The notes under the pieces: generated by a model
What the model was told of the DNA's origin: nothing
Seen by the model: the letters and a program-made list of their open reading frames with translations, nothing else
Databases searched by the model: none
Position numbers and translations under genes: made by a program
Part shown: one piece after another, positions 50,281 through 63,052 of the stretch
Layout of the letters: each line of letters opens with the position of its first letter
Position numbering within the stretch: position 1 is the stretch's first letter
From: Bigelowiella natans CCMP2755
Taxonomy: Eukaryota; Cercozoa; Chlorarachniophyceae
Assembly: GCA_000320545.1 (NCBI GenBank)
Contig: ADNK01003372.1
Coordinates: forward strand, 38,887-102,886
Direction of reading: 5' to 3'
DNA: 64,000 bases

Positions 50281-51600
50281 TTAGTAGGCATAGTTCTTCA
50301 CGTAAAGGCTCTTAGAAGCTTCTCCTTCAGTTGCAGCGTATCCTGAATACTTACCAAGGTTAGCATCACCGTTGGCTCGGGCACGGAGCAGTAGCATCTT
50401 CTGAGCGGCTTCTACGTTCTCTTTCTTTCCCTGCCAAACCGCTAGCACGCTCTTCTGGAGAGCACGGCCATATGAGAAAGTCAGAGACCATGGGCGGTAT
50501 CCCAACCCAGGCTGGTTAAGAGCATTAAGCATGACAGTAGCGTCTTCTTCTCCTTGTCCTCCAGAAAGGAAGGTGATCCCAGGTACCGCAACAGGGACCG
50601 AGCGCTGGAGGGCAGTAACGGTGGCAGCAGCATTGTCTGCTGGGGTGTACTTCTTCTTGCAATCCGCCCCTGGAAGGACCATGTTTGGCTTAAGAAGCGT
50701 CCCTTCCAGGAGTACCCCTTGAAGACGCAGGCACTCGTAGCACCGTGCAATCACCCTCTCAGTCCACATCTGAGCAGTAGCGAGATCATGGTCGCCATCC
50801 ATTAGGATTTCAGGTTCAACAATGGGGACGAGGCCATTTGCCTGGCAGATGGCTGCATAACGAGCAAGGCTGTGAGCAGTCTCGACAATAGCGTTCTGGG
50901 AGGGTCCCTTGTTTGGAAGAATCTTCACCACAGCGCGCCATTTTGCGAAACGGGCCCCAAACTCGTAGTACTTCTTGCAACGCTTGTCAAGGTCGGTGAG
51001 ACCCTGGGTGTACAGCTCATTATCAGTCCCTGGGAGCCAACGAGTTCCCTTGTCAACCTTGATGCCTTTTGGAGGGGAAGGGGGAGGGGGAGGGATGGAT
51101 ATCAACGAACACACATTAAACAATATCATGGATACATCATATTTGGGCAAATTAGTCGCTCAAAAGGAATTCCTAGTACCAAGAACAACATCTTTCTTCT
51201 TGAATCCGTCAACGAGAAGAGAACCATCCGGCATCTTCTCAAAGAGGGACTCTTCGAAAAGAATAACGCCGGAGATATTTTTTCCTAATCCAGGGGTGCT
51301 GGCAAGGAGGTAGCGATACGCGCGACGGTTCTCTCGAGTGTTCGGGACATTAATTGCCTTGAAACGCTTTCCAATCGTTCCGATTGATTCATCAGCCGCA
51401 AGGATTCCTGATTTTACGCGTGCGAAGAGAGAGGAATCACAAACCATTCTTCCTCGGAACTTTGAGAACAACTAACCTTTTCCTGGAGTCGCGATCTTGT
51501 TAGCTGTGGCGATAAGCTCCTCAGCAAACTTGTTTGGCTTGGTGAAAACGTGGGAACAGATAGCCCTCAGGCGCTTCTCTGCTGTTTTGTAGTCTCCCAT
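50281..51600 (-). CDS. FBA: Class I fructose-bisphosphate aldolase
   Basis: The enzyme cleaves fructose-1,6-bisphosphate into DHAP and glyceraldehyde-3-phosphate through a Schiff base. Three exons (minus): 51600-51477, 51407-51180, 51065-50281, with introns of 69 and 114 nt. The start [15 protein letters not shown] has no targeting extension, so the cytosol is likely. Visible motifs are [32 protein letters not shown], the active-site Lys in [26 protein letters not shown] and the usual Tyr-ending C-terminus (KNYAY). Length, about 380 residues, fits the family. Codon use is richer in C/G third positions than in neighbouring genes, consistent with high expression. Confidence 0.97.
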
Positions 51601-52696
51601 GATCGTGAATCGAATGAAGGAATGAAGATGAAGGTTGGCGGGTTGAGAAACGAGGGGGTAAGTGCGAGGCAAAATTCCGATTTTGTCGGCAAGGCATTTC
51701 TTTAAAAAAATGTCCTAAGTTTAAGGAAGGCGTCAACAATAACTTGATGATTTATGTCATAGGGCCTTCTTTTCTCCTATTCACCACAACTTCATTTAGT
51801 CATGAGAGATGTGAAATAAAATAATATCTTGAATCATCATCATCCATCATCAACACAACGTCGTACGGAGATACTCCCAGCACTTTGACGCAGACACACT
51901 ACGACCAGCATGTTCGCATGATTTACTCGTTATTTTCGCGATCTTCGGGGAATAAACGATTTTAAAAAGTGACATAATCTTCAACTAGATCTTAATAATA
52001 ACTCACAATGCTCCTTGAAAAACTAAAATTCGAAACCGTTTTCACATTTTTGTGTCTTAGACGTACTATTTTTGTTATTTTTCTGTAGAATGTTGACGCA
52101 TAGTAAAAATGACCTTCTTTTTCTCGAAACGGTCTCTCCAGCAGTTTAACAACAACCCCTCTCCATTGCCCCTTCTGACGGGAGTGATATCATATCGAGA
52201 TAATAATAATGAAACAAGAACAACTTGGTGCCCTCCGCTCTCCTTTCCTGCACATCATTGCCTTTCAATTTATGTCCTCTCATGCTTTAAGAATGCTGCA
52301 TGTCCGATAACTTTGATTGGTAAAATATTACTATGAAACAATGTTATACAACTTGTCCTCCTTTCAGATTTTCCCCTTACATTTACATGTTTGTATCATC
52401 GCTACTGCGGACAATCAGATTCGCTTGAAGTGCAGCCTCAAAATGTTTCACGCCCACGCACTAGGAGTGGTCAAGAGCTCATCACGGGTTGTAGACGTAC
52501 ACAAAATAACATTTGTATATTCTTTTATTTCCCCCAAATGAATACTCGGCTGCGTCGTCTTCGCCGCAGTAATTAACATATGCTTGAGCAGTAAGGCTTG
52601 ATCCCAAAATCTTAGGATATTTTACTTATTTTCCCGTTTGTTCGCACTTGTTTCAGCTGTGACCGTGACTACAATGCATGCATTTGCCCATTACTT
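51601..52696. other. Divergent intergenic region, aldolase / CH-domain gene
   Basis: AT-rich and without repeats or island texture near the aldolase start. Plus-strand open stretches at 52374-52560 and a CDRDYNACICP reading just before the ATG at 52697 may be 5' exons of the CH-domain gene, but no phase-consistent link was established. Confidence 0.4.
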
Positions 52697-52838
52697 ATGA
52701 CAGAACAAAAAGCAGGAGGAGGAAGCATTGATGGGGCTATACAACTATTTGCAAAATCAGAACATGATTATCTAAAGGTAGTAGCAGATCCTATAAGGGA
52801 CGCAATTGTGTCGTTAGTGAAATCATATGTGTATATAC

Positions 52839-52874
<36 letters not shown>

Positions 52875-54027
52875 ATGTATACATTGGAAAACATATGTTG
52901 AGCCGCAAAATTGCTCTTATGTCTTCGATTCCATTTACGCGTATCCTCAATAATATTTGTGATGAATTTCAGAAGGAATTGGCGAAATGGGCCTCTGATA
53001 TGATAAACGAGGAGGTACGCAGTAACATACATGCAGCATTTCTAAAAATTACTACTCTACTACAATATCACATTGCATAATTCATTCACACACATTTATG
53101 TAAAAATAATAAGTAACTTATTAAACATGCGTGGATACGTTTATATGAATATGCACTCATAATCAGCAATCCTTCAGATAATATTGAATGTACGTGCACC
53201 AACTATGGTTCTTCTTGTTTGTGTATGCCACTATGCTGCGACTACTATAGATATCATTGCCGTTCTCATCGTCATTGGCATCCGGAGTTAAATTATGCAA
53301 ACTTGTGGAAAAGGTGATAGTCATCATCATCGTCATCATTGTTGCTAGAAAACATATTTTCTTACCGTGCTAACCATTGCTATGGTGATGACTGTGTTTT
53401 GCTTGCAACTAACAACACACGATTTTACTTTTCCTTCTTCGCTGCTGCTCCTCCTCCTCTCCTCCTCTTACTGCTACTAATACTTCTTCTTTTTCTTCTT
53501 CTTTTCTTCTTGTTCTGCTACTCATTGGCATTGCAATCATCCATATGTGAATTCACCTTCCCATATAATGATGGTGGCAGGTAAGTCGAGTACATGTGGC
53601 GGGGGTCCATCCAGAAAAGAAATGTACTGTTGTCAATGGGAGTCAGGTAATAGCAGCAGCAGCAGCATTAATTAATGCGCCATCACAATCCAAACCATAT
53701 TTATTTCAGAATGATGATGCTATATCCAATGTGTAAAAAAAAAGCCTATCTCTTTAAATTTTTACTCAGGCTGAAATCTCAAGAGCTCAAATTTTTAAGA
53801 CTGAAAATCTGAATGTACGTGTTTCTGTCAATTTTATTCGTGCTTGCCTCTGTGCCTCTGTTCATTTGTAAGTATGTGTACACCGATGAAATGCGAGATT
53901 CTCTTATTTTTCATATTAAATCTTTCTTCCTTCCCTCACCGTTCCATCTTCTATTGCACGTGTTGACTTTCAAAGCTATTTCTGGAAGCTTGCAAAGCGA
54001 TTAATATTCCTGCCCAGGTGATAGTTA

Positions 54028-54101
<74 letters not shown>

Positions 54102-55322
54102 GAATGGAGAGGGAGAGGGAGAGGGAGAGGGGCCAGGAGGCTTTTGGGGGGGAAGAAATGGTAGCGTCGTACGTTTCCTAGACAAATCATTATCATCATC
54201 TCATTGATCAATATATAGCTGCTTTCTGCATCATCTCATTGATCAATATATAGCTGCTTCCTGCTAATATCTTCTGCATATATCTTATCGTATGTCTTAA
54301 TTGTGAATTTGCAGGATCTTTTTACACCTGAAGACCTCTCTAAGGGGGAAGATCGGCCTGGTAGTGCTCAATGTCTCACACATCATCATCATCATCATCA
54401 TCGACTTATTTCTTGTGTGCTCAATCAAGTCCTTTGCTCTCATTTCAATCGTAATAATGAGGAGGAGGAGGTGGAGGATGCTCCTCCCTCCTAAGAACAA
54501 AAAATCAATGAAACAAAGAATATTCAATGACATTTTTTGAAAGTGGCCAGTATTAATGTCTTGGCACATATTCTTTAATGCTGCTGTATACATTTTACTG
54601 CTACCTGATCTTCTCACATATTCATCATCATCATCATCCATAGTCCTTCATTGCTTACTGGCCATCCTGCGCAAAGCGGATATGAATGGGATCCTTATTT
54701 CTGTAATAAGAAGAATGAATCAATGAATAAATGTGCTATTATTATAACTACTGCTACTACTTTAATAATTTTCACTACAACAACAACGACTACACCTGTA
54801 CTGCTGCTGCTGCTGCTGCTGCTCCTCCTCCTACGATGATGAATATCATAGAAGAAGAAGAAGAAGAAGGAAAACAAACTTTGGATGAGCAGGAATAAAT
54901 GAGAAGAATAGTAGGGAAAAGTAGGAAAAGTACTAAAATATCTGCGTATAGAGTAAATACATAACCCCCCACCATCTTCTTTGTAGAACAAGTTAAGGAA
55001 TCTTGCTAACCTGGGGGGAGCAACCACCAGTGAAACCAAGCCCCTCATCCGAGCGCATCCTACTGCTAAAAGTGAGAACAAGCGTACATGCTGCATGGTT
55101 CGTTCACTGGGGGCGGTAGATAAACAGACGAATGCTACTACATACATACATACATACATTCATACATACATACATACGTGATGATATTGGTGAGGATGAT
55201 GGTGAGGAGGAAAAGAAGAAAAGAAGGGTTGTCAGAACGTAATAAGAACAATCACTTAATCTCTAGTGCAGGCACACATGAAACAACACTCCTTATACTT
55301 ACTAATCCCGTCTTTTCCATTT

Positions 55323-55365
<43 letters not shown>

Positions 55366-56010
55366 CAACGCCACCTTTTGCCTCCTCAGGAGCCATATTA
55401 CCGCCTCTCACAATCGTATTAGCTACAATCACACGTAATAATGAAAGAACAACAAGTATACTTCTTATATATGAAATGGAGGGGATATACATAATAGAGA
55501 GAGGGGGGGGGGGGGGGGGGGCTAAAATTCAGCACCAAGTCACGTATCGATAAATGGTGTGTGCCACGAATAAATCAGAAATAGGTCTTATCTTCGTGCT
55601 TGTTACCGGCTCTTTGGAGACTATCGTCTTCCGCAACCAAGGGTCTATAGCTATGGGGAGGGGGGCGGGGAGGAATTGGGTAGATAGAAATAATGAAGGA
55701 GGAAGAAGTAGCAGATCCGTGTGTAGGACGTTTCCATGTTGTGCTTTGAATATCAATTTTCCATTAGATGCTTATATCAACCAGAATTGTCTTTCTTAAA
55801 CGTTGAAGAAGGACAATGTCATTTTTTACGAAAGAGTATCATCATAAATGCTGTTTTTACATTTCTTGAAAACAAACGACGGATATCATCTCAGTCATCG
55901 ATCAATATTTCTTTATCTGTAAACAAAAAGGATCTCTGACAACAATTTTGAGTTCTTCTTTCATACGTGATAGAAATAGTAGTCACATCAAATATCATCA
56001 GTGTTTGTGT

Positions 56011-56043
<33 letters not shown>

Positions 56044-57141
56044 AGTGCGCGCGCGCGCACACATTCTCATTCTGTTACAACTCCATCCATTAATATGTTG
56101 TACACGTTTGGATTCTTTGGATATAATATCATTAGAATGTTGTACACGTTTGGATTCTTTGGATATAATATCGGGGAGATTGCTTATTCTCCTGCTTCTT
56201 TCAAGGTGGTGCTGCATAGATGCCATATTAGCATGTGCATGCATTTGCAGTAGTACCCTATTCATGACAACAATGTAAAGAAAAATACGCAAGATATCTT
56301 AGCGCCACAAATTATCATATGTGAGAGCAATGATGAAAGAAAGAGTCCTGATAGTATGTGATAGCATCCATTTCATTTATCATGATGTCACCGACAAATG
56401 ATAACACTACAGAATCATTACAAAACCACTGAGGGTACAAGGACTGGTAGTTTTCCCTATACCACACCGCACGGTCAAGCTGCTTTTCCTAACGACGTCG
56501 TGGCCAACCTAAATAGCAGCCTCTATATCGTCGGTATGTGTGTATCTATGTATATAGCACCCACACATACGCATGACACTTTAGCAATAACTGTGAAATG
56601 ATGGGGCAATCCACTGGTTTATCATGTGCCTTACTCATGTAGTGGTGTGTGTGTGTGTGTGCGCGCGCGCGCGCAACCAACATAAAGTCCATCGTATCCA
56701 GTCGAAATGGTCAAAAATCGAGTATCATCATCATCATCATCATCATCGTCGTCGTTATCATCATAGCAGCAGCATCGCATATCCATAATATGCACGTCAT
56801 CCATCTTGTTTCACATTCATTTTCCCCTTCCCTATTTCCCCAATGGCTATATTCCTTCTTCTCTATAAATGTTAGAGAATAACAACAACAATAATAATAC
56901 TAATGACAACGACGATAACAACATCTCTCCTACAAGGCACAATTTGTTTCTGGTTGACTTTTTTCCCACTGCTCCTTCTCTTCTCCGCAACTGTCTTGGA
57001 GACTATGCGGTAGTAGAAATAGTAGTAGTATTAGTGTAGTATCGGGCGCTGAAAAGGAAATAGAAGGAGGAGGAGGAGAATTACAATATCATTGGTTGAC
57101 GCGAAAGAATGAAACCACTCTCATCAAATATCTCATTTCAA

Positions 57142-57213
<72 letters not shown>

Positions 57214-57240
57214 GATGCTGATGATTTATTAAAGACTGTC

Positions 57241-57272
<32 letters not shown>

Positions 57273-57322
57273 GGTGCTAATACCGTCGCCATTCATTATC
57301 ATTATTCTCATCATTCTCGTCG

Positions 57323-57353
<31 letters not shown>

Positions 57354-57493
57354 TATCATTACAGGCTCATGATCAAAACAACATAGTATGTCGATGTTAC
57401 ATAATACAGACTCGCAAAGGTGAAAGTATGTGCAAGAATCTTTGGTTGTGGATATGCTAGATTCACAGCAACCTATTGGATGGCAATGGCCGG

Positions 57494-57525
<32 letters not shown>

Positions 57526-57791
57526 CATATATGGATTGTATCATACACATACACAAAGAAATTACAAATTTGATGTTGATAAATTTCCATGGCATTTTCC
57601 CCCTTCCTTGACTATAAACGCGTAATCATTATCATTATTGTCATCATCATTATCACTAGTTTTATCATTATCAATATAATCATTGTACTCTTTACTACAT
57701 ATGAGCAGCTAGCATATTATTGCTTTGCGGCGCTGGAGTCTGGGCAATGCTTGGACCTCGGGTATGAATGAATGCATAATGTCCTTTGTAA

Positions 57792-57824
<33 letters not shown>

Positions 57825-58009
57825 CAGGGATTGCGTCAGCAGAGACTCAATGATTATGCAGCAAATTGCAGTATTGTTTCATTGAGCTGTGTGATTGAAT
57901 TGCTGTGTATACGTTCTTTCCCAATGTAAATTCTCATCAAATGGTTGATAATATCGTAAACAGCATTGCAAGGCTCTCGTTAGGCACCAGACAACAAAAG
58001 AAGGTATTA

Positions 58010-58053
<44 letters not shown>

Positions 58054-58949
58054 TCTCTCTCTCCCCGAGAATAGTAGTGTAGAGTTAGCGGGAGAAAGTG
58101 GCCACAAAACAGGAAGATGGAAAGGAGGAGAAGGAGGAGGAAGAGGGGGGATAAGATTACAAACTTATAAAATCAAAGAGTTGGTGCTAGCAAGTACATA
58201 TTATTGATGATATGGTTGCTAATGTAGTAGCTTAGTAGACCTTGCTCCTTGCCAATTACTTGCTATCAACCATAGGTTTCATCTCTGATTAATATGTAGC
58301 ATGCACAAACACAAACAGAACCACAAGCGTGTCCATACTCCGTTATTTTATTACTATCTTAGCCCTTGCTATATACTACTCTTGCTGTGGTGTCACATTC
58401 TTCCTCATCAGAGAAATACGAAAGCTCTCTTGGACATGCATTTTGGATTATCGTAGCAGGTACAACAACAACATCATGATGATGATGATCATGATGATCA
58501 TGATCATGATGCTGATGATGAAAATAGTAAAGCGCCGTATCTGTGTTATCTACGAAATACAAGCACTCGGCGCATTTTGTAGTAGCGAAAGCCTTCCTCT
58601 GAAAATATCCCCAGTCAATCGTAACATACACGCATACACACATATAAGATATATCTGGCATGGTTTATTTTGAGTAGTTGTTATTTATTTGAGTTGTTCC
58701 TCCTAAGGATCAGTGATAAATCAGCAGCCTATGAGATCATGCATCTTAACCTCTTTGATGACATACCTCTCCATTTGGCCCCCCCCCCCCCCCCCCTCCC
58801 CTCCTCCCTTCAAAGGTGCTGGTGCTTCCTTGGTGACAAGCATCATGATGGAAAGGATCGCACGTGCACGGAAAGACGGAAAACTGGCAGACAATGGAGC
58901 CGCTAAGTACATAGGAAGAAGATACTACAATTCGTTAGAAAAAAACTGA
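52697..58949 (+). CDS. Calponin-homology (CH) domain protein
   Basis: CH domains of this kind bind actin or microtubule-linked partners. Supported exons: 52697-52777, 52973-53014, 53770-53814, 53976-54017, 54315-54360, 54644-54702, 54987-55071. They give a helix-A-like start (YLKKELAKWASDMINEE) and a textbook C-terminal CH half: QIFKTENLNLFLEACKAINI, then PAQDLFTPEDLSKGEDRP, then VLHCLLAILRKADMN. Part of the CH core between 53014 and 53770 is not placed. Further open exons follow at 56415-56535, 56876-57010, 57366-57418, 57708-57760, 57930-58000 and 58816-58949, the last ending in SLEKN-stop after MMERIARARKDGKLADNG. They may be its C-terminus or a second gene. No orthologue is recognised. 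Confidence 0.6.
54031..54099. repeat. (TA)n-(TG)n microsatellite in CH-gene intron
   Basis: TA then TG units lie between exons 53976-54017 and 54315-54360. A GAGGGA repeat follows at 54108-54130. Confidence 0.95.
54197..54263. repeat. Tandem repeat of about 34 bp
   Basis: CATCTCATTGATCAATATAT plus AGCTGCTT(T/C)CTGC occurs twice in tandem. Confidence 0.9.
55326..55362. repeat. (TA)n microsatellite
   Basis: TA units just upstream of the candidate acceptor at 55388 (CH gene). Confidence 0.95.
56093..56172. repeat. Tandem repeat of about 42 bp
   Basis: ATGTTGTACACGTTTGGATT followed by CTTTGGATATAATATC is present at 56095 and again at 56137, nearly perfect. Confidence 0.9.
57148..57209. repeat. 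(TA)n-(GA)n compound microsatellite
   Basis: TA units then GA units in a probable CH-gene intron; (TAG)n and (ATC)n tracts follow at 57240-57360. Confidence 0.95.
58013..58062. repeat. (TC)n microsatellite after a candidate donor
   Basis: TC units begin immediately after GTATTATATC following the open exon ending near 58003. Confidence 0.95.
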
Positions 58950-59169
58950 TGAAAACAACTGGGACTTGTTGTAGCGGGGTGCAACAGCAGCAGTACAAGT
59001 GTGTTGGGAATAGTGAGGAGATTGACGCTGATGGTAAACAAGCAACGCATTCGCAAAATGATGCTGATGTCATAAGATTGGTCTACTACTACTACTGCTA
59101 CGTTGTTGTTGAAGTCATAATGTTTTGAGTCAAGAAACCAAAGCTCAGCGTGGCAAATCCATGGAGTTG

Positions 59170-59960
59170 GTGGCATTATGATGCACTGTCATGAAAAGAG
59201 AGCTGCGGTCGCCATCGGCTATCATCATGCAATCGACCAACAACGCAATGACTTGCATTGACAACTACGATGCAAGGGACATAAGAACATGAACTAATCA
59301 TCGTGCATTGCGGCGCTAGGAGCAGCGCATGGTTGCTGTCATCAAGTCGCAATGATGACGCATGATGTGCTTCGTTCCATGTGGGATGCGACAACTGTGG
59401 CTCAAGGTGGTGAACACAAACCTCATGAGTGCCAACGAATGACTCACTGGCTCATTTGACGCATCGATCGCCCCGATCTAGCGATGCCATGTGTGCAATG
59501 AAACGCCCATGCACGCGTGCTTGCGATGCGTGCCGCGCTCGGCCAGTCGCTGTGAGCAACTCCAGACCATGCTGGCATGGCAGAACAACACATCAAAACA
59601 AAATGAACCAGTGAAGTCCCACGTGCGGCAGATTCAACATTGGCGCTGTGGGTGCTGATTGCACAGCTGCATGAACATTGAACAAACTTGATTGATCAAT
59701 TGCATCCGTCTTGCACGCTGCGAACTGCACGCAGCAGCATGCATCGATCGTGGCAATCGGCATGCATGACCACCACAACCACCACATGTGTGGCCGCGTT
59801 GGTCACAACAACTGTGCATGCAGGCACACAGCAACCAATCAGCAGCAAAATGCCACTCCGTCAGTCCGAACATGCACACATCTGCACATGGACGCAATCA
59901 AAAGCAATCATCTAGATCATCACTGTCAAAGTGCGACTTCCCAGTTGAATTTTGAGCGAT
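59170..59960. other. CATG/TGCA-rich island between the CH gene and the Dim1-like gene
   Basis: Texture matches the other islands (GCATGCATCGATCG-like words, CACGCGTGC). Short open frames on both strands show no family pattern. It ends about 160 bp before the Dim1-like start codon. Confidence 0.6.
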
Positions 59961-60124
59961 GTTCTTCTTGAAACTTCGACGAGATTAGATTTTTCCTTGT
60001 CGTAGGGTTGTAGACACGGCGCTGTCGTACCGAAAACAATCTTCCCTTTTTTTGTACGGGAAACATCTAAATTATACTACCAGATTTATGGAGCAAGCAT
60101 TCATTCGCCCACTGATCGAACGCA

Positions 60125-60759
60125 ATGGCGGTCCAGCTCTCCTCAGCATCCGACGTCGATCAGGTTTGTCCAAGTTGGTGCAGGATATGGTTTTTATCAT
60201 AAATTCATGCTGTATTATAAGCTTTCCCCATGGTTTCGCAGGCCCTGATCAATGAGACGGAGCGGATGGTGGTGATACGGTGGGGTTACGATGAAGACCC
60301 ACTCTGTCAGGAGGCAGATAGAATAATGGTATCGAAGCATACGATTAGAAGCCTGCATATTCCTCTGATAACTACACGGATAAATAAACCTCGAGCTTTT
60401 GATGCGCAGGAGGCAATTGAAAACGAGTGCATAAACATGGCGGTCTTCTGCACCGTGGACTTAAAGGAGGTTCCCGACTTCATCGTCGAGCACAAATTGT
60501 ATGATCCCTACACGATCATGTTCTTCTACAAAAGAAAGGTGATTGTTTTTTCCTGCTATAGTCACGTATCATTGCTGAGAAATAACAAAGGGCGTGTGTT
60601 TTCATATCGCTGCAATGTACACCGTTGCAGCCAAGGAACATCTTCACCGGAACATCGACGGAAAAGTACCTCGATGCTTTATTTCCATTGAGCGAGAAGG
60701 CTCTTGCCCGGGTGGTGGAAGAAACATACAAGAATTTAGTGTCAAAATCGACGCGGTGA
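60125..60759 (+). CDS. Dim1/TXNL4-like thioredoxin-fold spliceosomal protein
   Basis: Dim1 (U5-15K) and its paralogue Dim2/TXNL4B are thioredoxin-like pre-mRNA splicing proteins. Four exons join perfectly in phase: 60125-60163, 60242-60328, 60410-60538, 60631-60759, for 127 residues. Family motifs are DVDQAL, MVVIRWGYDEDPLCQEAD (compare VVVIRFGHDWDPTC in Dim1), CTVDLKEVPDF and YDPYTIMFFYKRK. The C-terminal exon (PRNIFTGTSTEKYLDALFPL ... LVSKSTR) departs from the usual IDLGTGNNNKINW segment, so this is a divergent paralogue rather than canonical Dim1. The introns are short (78, 81, 92 nt) and free of microsatellites, unlike those of its neighbours. Confidence 0.85.
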
Positions 60760-61630
60760 TGATCTTTCTGCACATCCACGAAACCTCCTAGTCGCTAGGT
60801 TTGTCGTCACCGAATGATGTAGAATTGTAATGCGATATAACTGGTGTACGATCGTATCTGCACGTGAAAAAATGATTGATTCTACATTTCAACCGCAGTG
60901 AGCATGTGATATATATTTAAATTATAGAATGAGCAACTGTAATGCAGCCGAGAATCAGCCGATTGTAAGGGCCGATACTACAAAAGTAGAAACATACTCA
61001 ATGACTGAGTAGATGAGTAGCTGTACGTGTGTATGAAGCCCAAAATTCGAAAGATAAAATGAAGCATGGTGGGCAAACTTTCATGTTTTTCGCACTTTCG
61101 CAATTTTTGCCACTGCTAGACTGACGATGCTGGTGCGGTGTGTCAGCAGCACACGCTCTAGACGTAGGTTTAGACGTGCTAGAGTGCACCAAAAATCAAA
61201 ATACATGACTGCATTCACGTGGCAATCTAGCAATGTCACACACACACGTGTACATGTTCGTATCACACGGCCTAGACAGCTAGCGGTCACACGTACGTGA
61301 CATGCATGGACATTGTGATGTCTCCATGCTAGCATGTGATTACATGGTTGAGCTCGGACTGTCAATGTGTGCACACGTGAATCTGCTACTGCTCATGCAT
61401 GAGTAGCGCGTGCTGCGTTGCTAATAACACGTACACATGTGACTAGCTACATGTCATGTAATAATCTGCATGCTAGAGTAAATATATCTCATCTCATGCA
61501 TCTATGGCTGAAATAAGCTTTAAGTCGCGCAGCACGCGACGAAATAAATAAAAGCGTAACAAAACACCACACGTTCAATATCGACTAGAGGCCTATTATG
61601 AGCGTGATGATTATTCTGCTTCTTTAGAAA
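60760..61630. other. Convergent-gap island between the Dim1-like and VHL-like 3' ends
   Basis: From about 61090 the sequence is CATG/CTAG/ACGTGT-rich and contains GCAATCTAGCAATGTCA at 61222-61238, identical to 30166-30182. No gene is supported. Confidence 0.6.
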
Positions 61631-63011
61631 CTAAAGACCAGTGTGGACCTTCTGCATGCTGCCAAGGAGCTCTGTTGCTTTGACCTCGTTTGTGCCCTTT
61701 CCAATTTTCACTGTCCTATACTCAGAAGGGCTCGGTTTCTCCACTCCCGCCGGTGCGAAGAAGAATTCGTGGTCCTCGTATGTGTTGATCATGACCTAAG
61801 AAGAGACCACAAGAAATGCGTTCTTACTCATCATCGTCGCTCGTGTACTATATTATATTATATATATATATATATATATATATCTAATGAGGAGTTGAGG
61901 GTCCTTTTCTGAGAGATATTTCTCAATCGAGCACACCGATGTCTTTTTCCTCTGCACATGGGTTGTTGGCCATGTCGCGGGAGGAGAAACCATCAGCCGT
62001 TCATCACCACCTCAAACAAAGCATGCGACCAGTATGGAAACAAAAACATGTATCTAATTCATCCTTCCGAATATGCTCAACCCACCGTCTGGCCCGCATC
62101 CATAAAGGCATTTCTCATAGCGACCCCGTTGAAGTCCACCCAGTACAGTGCCAAACCGTGTTCCGAGTCATTCACGAAATCCACCTTCAGAGAACCAGCC
62201 GCGGCAGCACGCTGCCCCTGGAAAGCACAGCAGCATGAAGGATAACAAAGAGCATGGAGGACGAGGAGAGGAGGAGAAGGAGGAGAATCAATGATGAGCC
62301 TCTCCGCTCATTTCGGGCGACTCTATATCGTCACTTTATGAGGAAGGGTTGAGTGTGTATATGTGCTATGTAATGCGTCATTGGACACGAATGTGCTTTT
62401 CAAAGCAGGTGGAAGAAGCACCCGGGAATGGCGGTTGGATTTCGAGGACGATGTAGCCTGAGTGGTGTATAAGGAGGAGAACAGCCGTAAGAAGAAAACA
62501 ATTCCATAGCAAAGGACATACATACACATCTCTCAAAACAAGTAGAAACTCGAAGTCCGCCGGTTGTTAAACCGATGATTTTTTGTCCCGGCGCACGTGC
62601 ACCATCATTCTTTTCACATCCGACTGAGTAGAGGCCTGCATACTCCCTTTTCTATTTGTTCTTCGTGTATAGGAATACTCTAGGGAAACTCATCATCATC
62701 ATCATCATCATCATCATCGTCATCACCAAAATCGTCAAATCACCACGACCCCCCCCCCCCCCCCACCACACACCTTCTTCCTGCTATCCCTGTTCTTCCG
62801 ATCCATATTCTCTGGCGTAACGATGACTTCAACCCCCCGTGGTTTTTCCGGGGGGGGGGGGGCATGCGTGCTATCTATGGCTCTCTCGCTGTGGAAGACG
62901 AAGAGAATATATCGGAATGGCGGAGTGGAGACCTGAGTTATGCTGTTCTGCAGTTTACGCCGTCCTTCAGAGAGATGAGGTTTGAACGTGCCTGAGAGAG
63001 AGGGGGCGGGG

Positions 63012-63052
<41 letters not shown>

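Noticed and set aside
50531-51313. Plus-strand ORFs over the aldolase
   Set aside because: Antisense shadows of a certain minus-strand gene.
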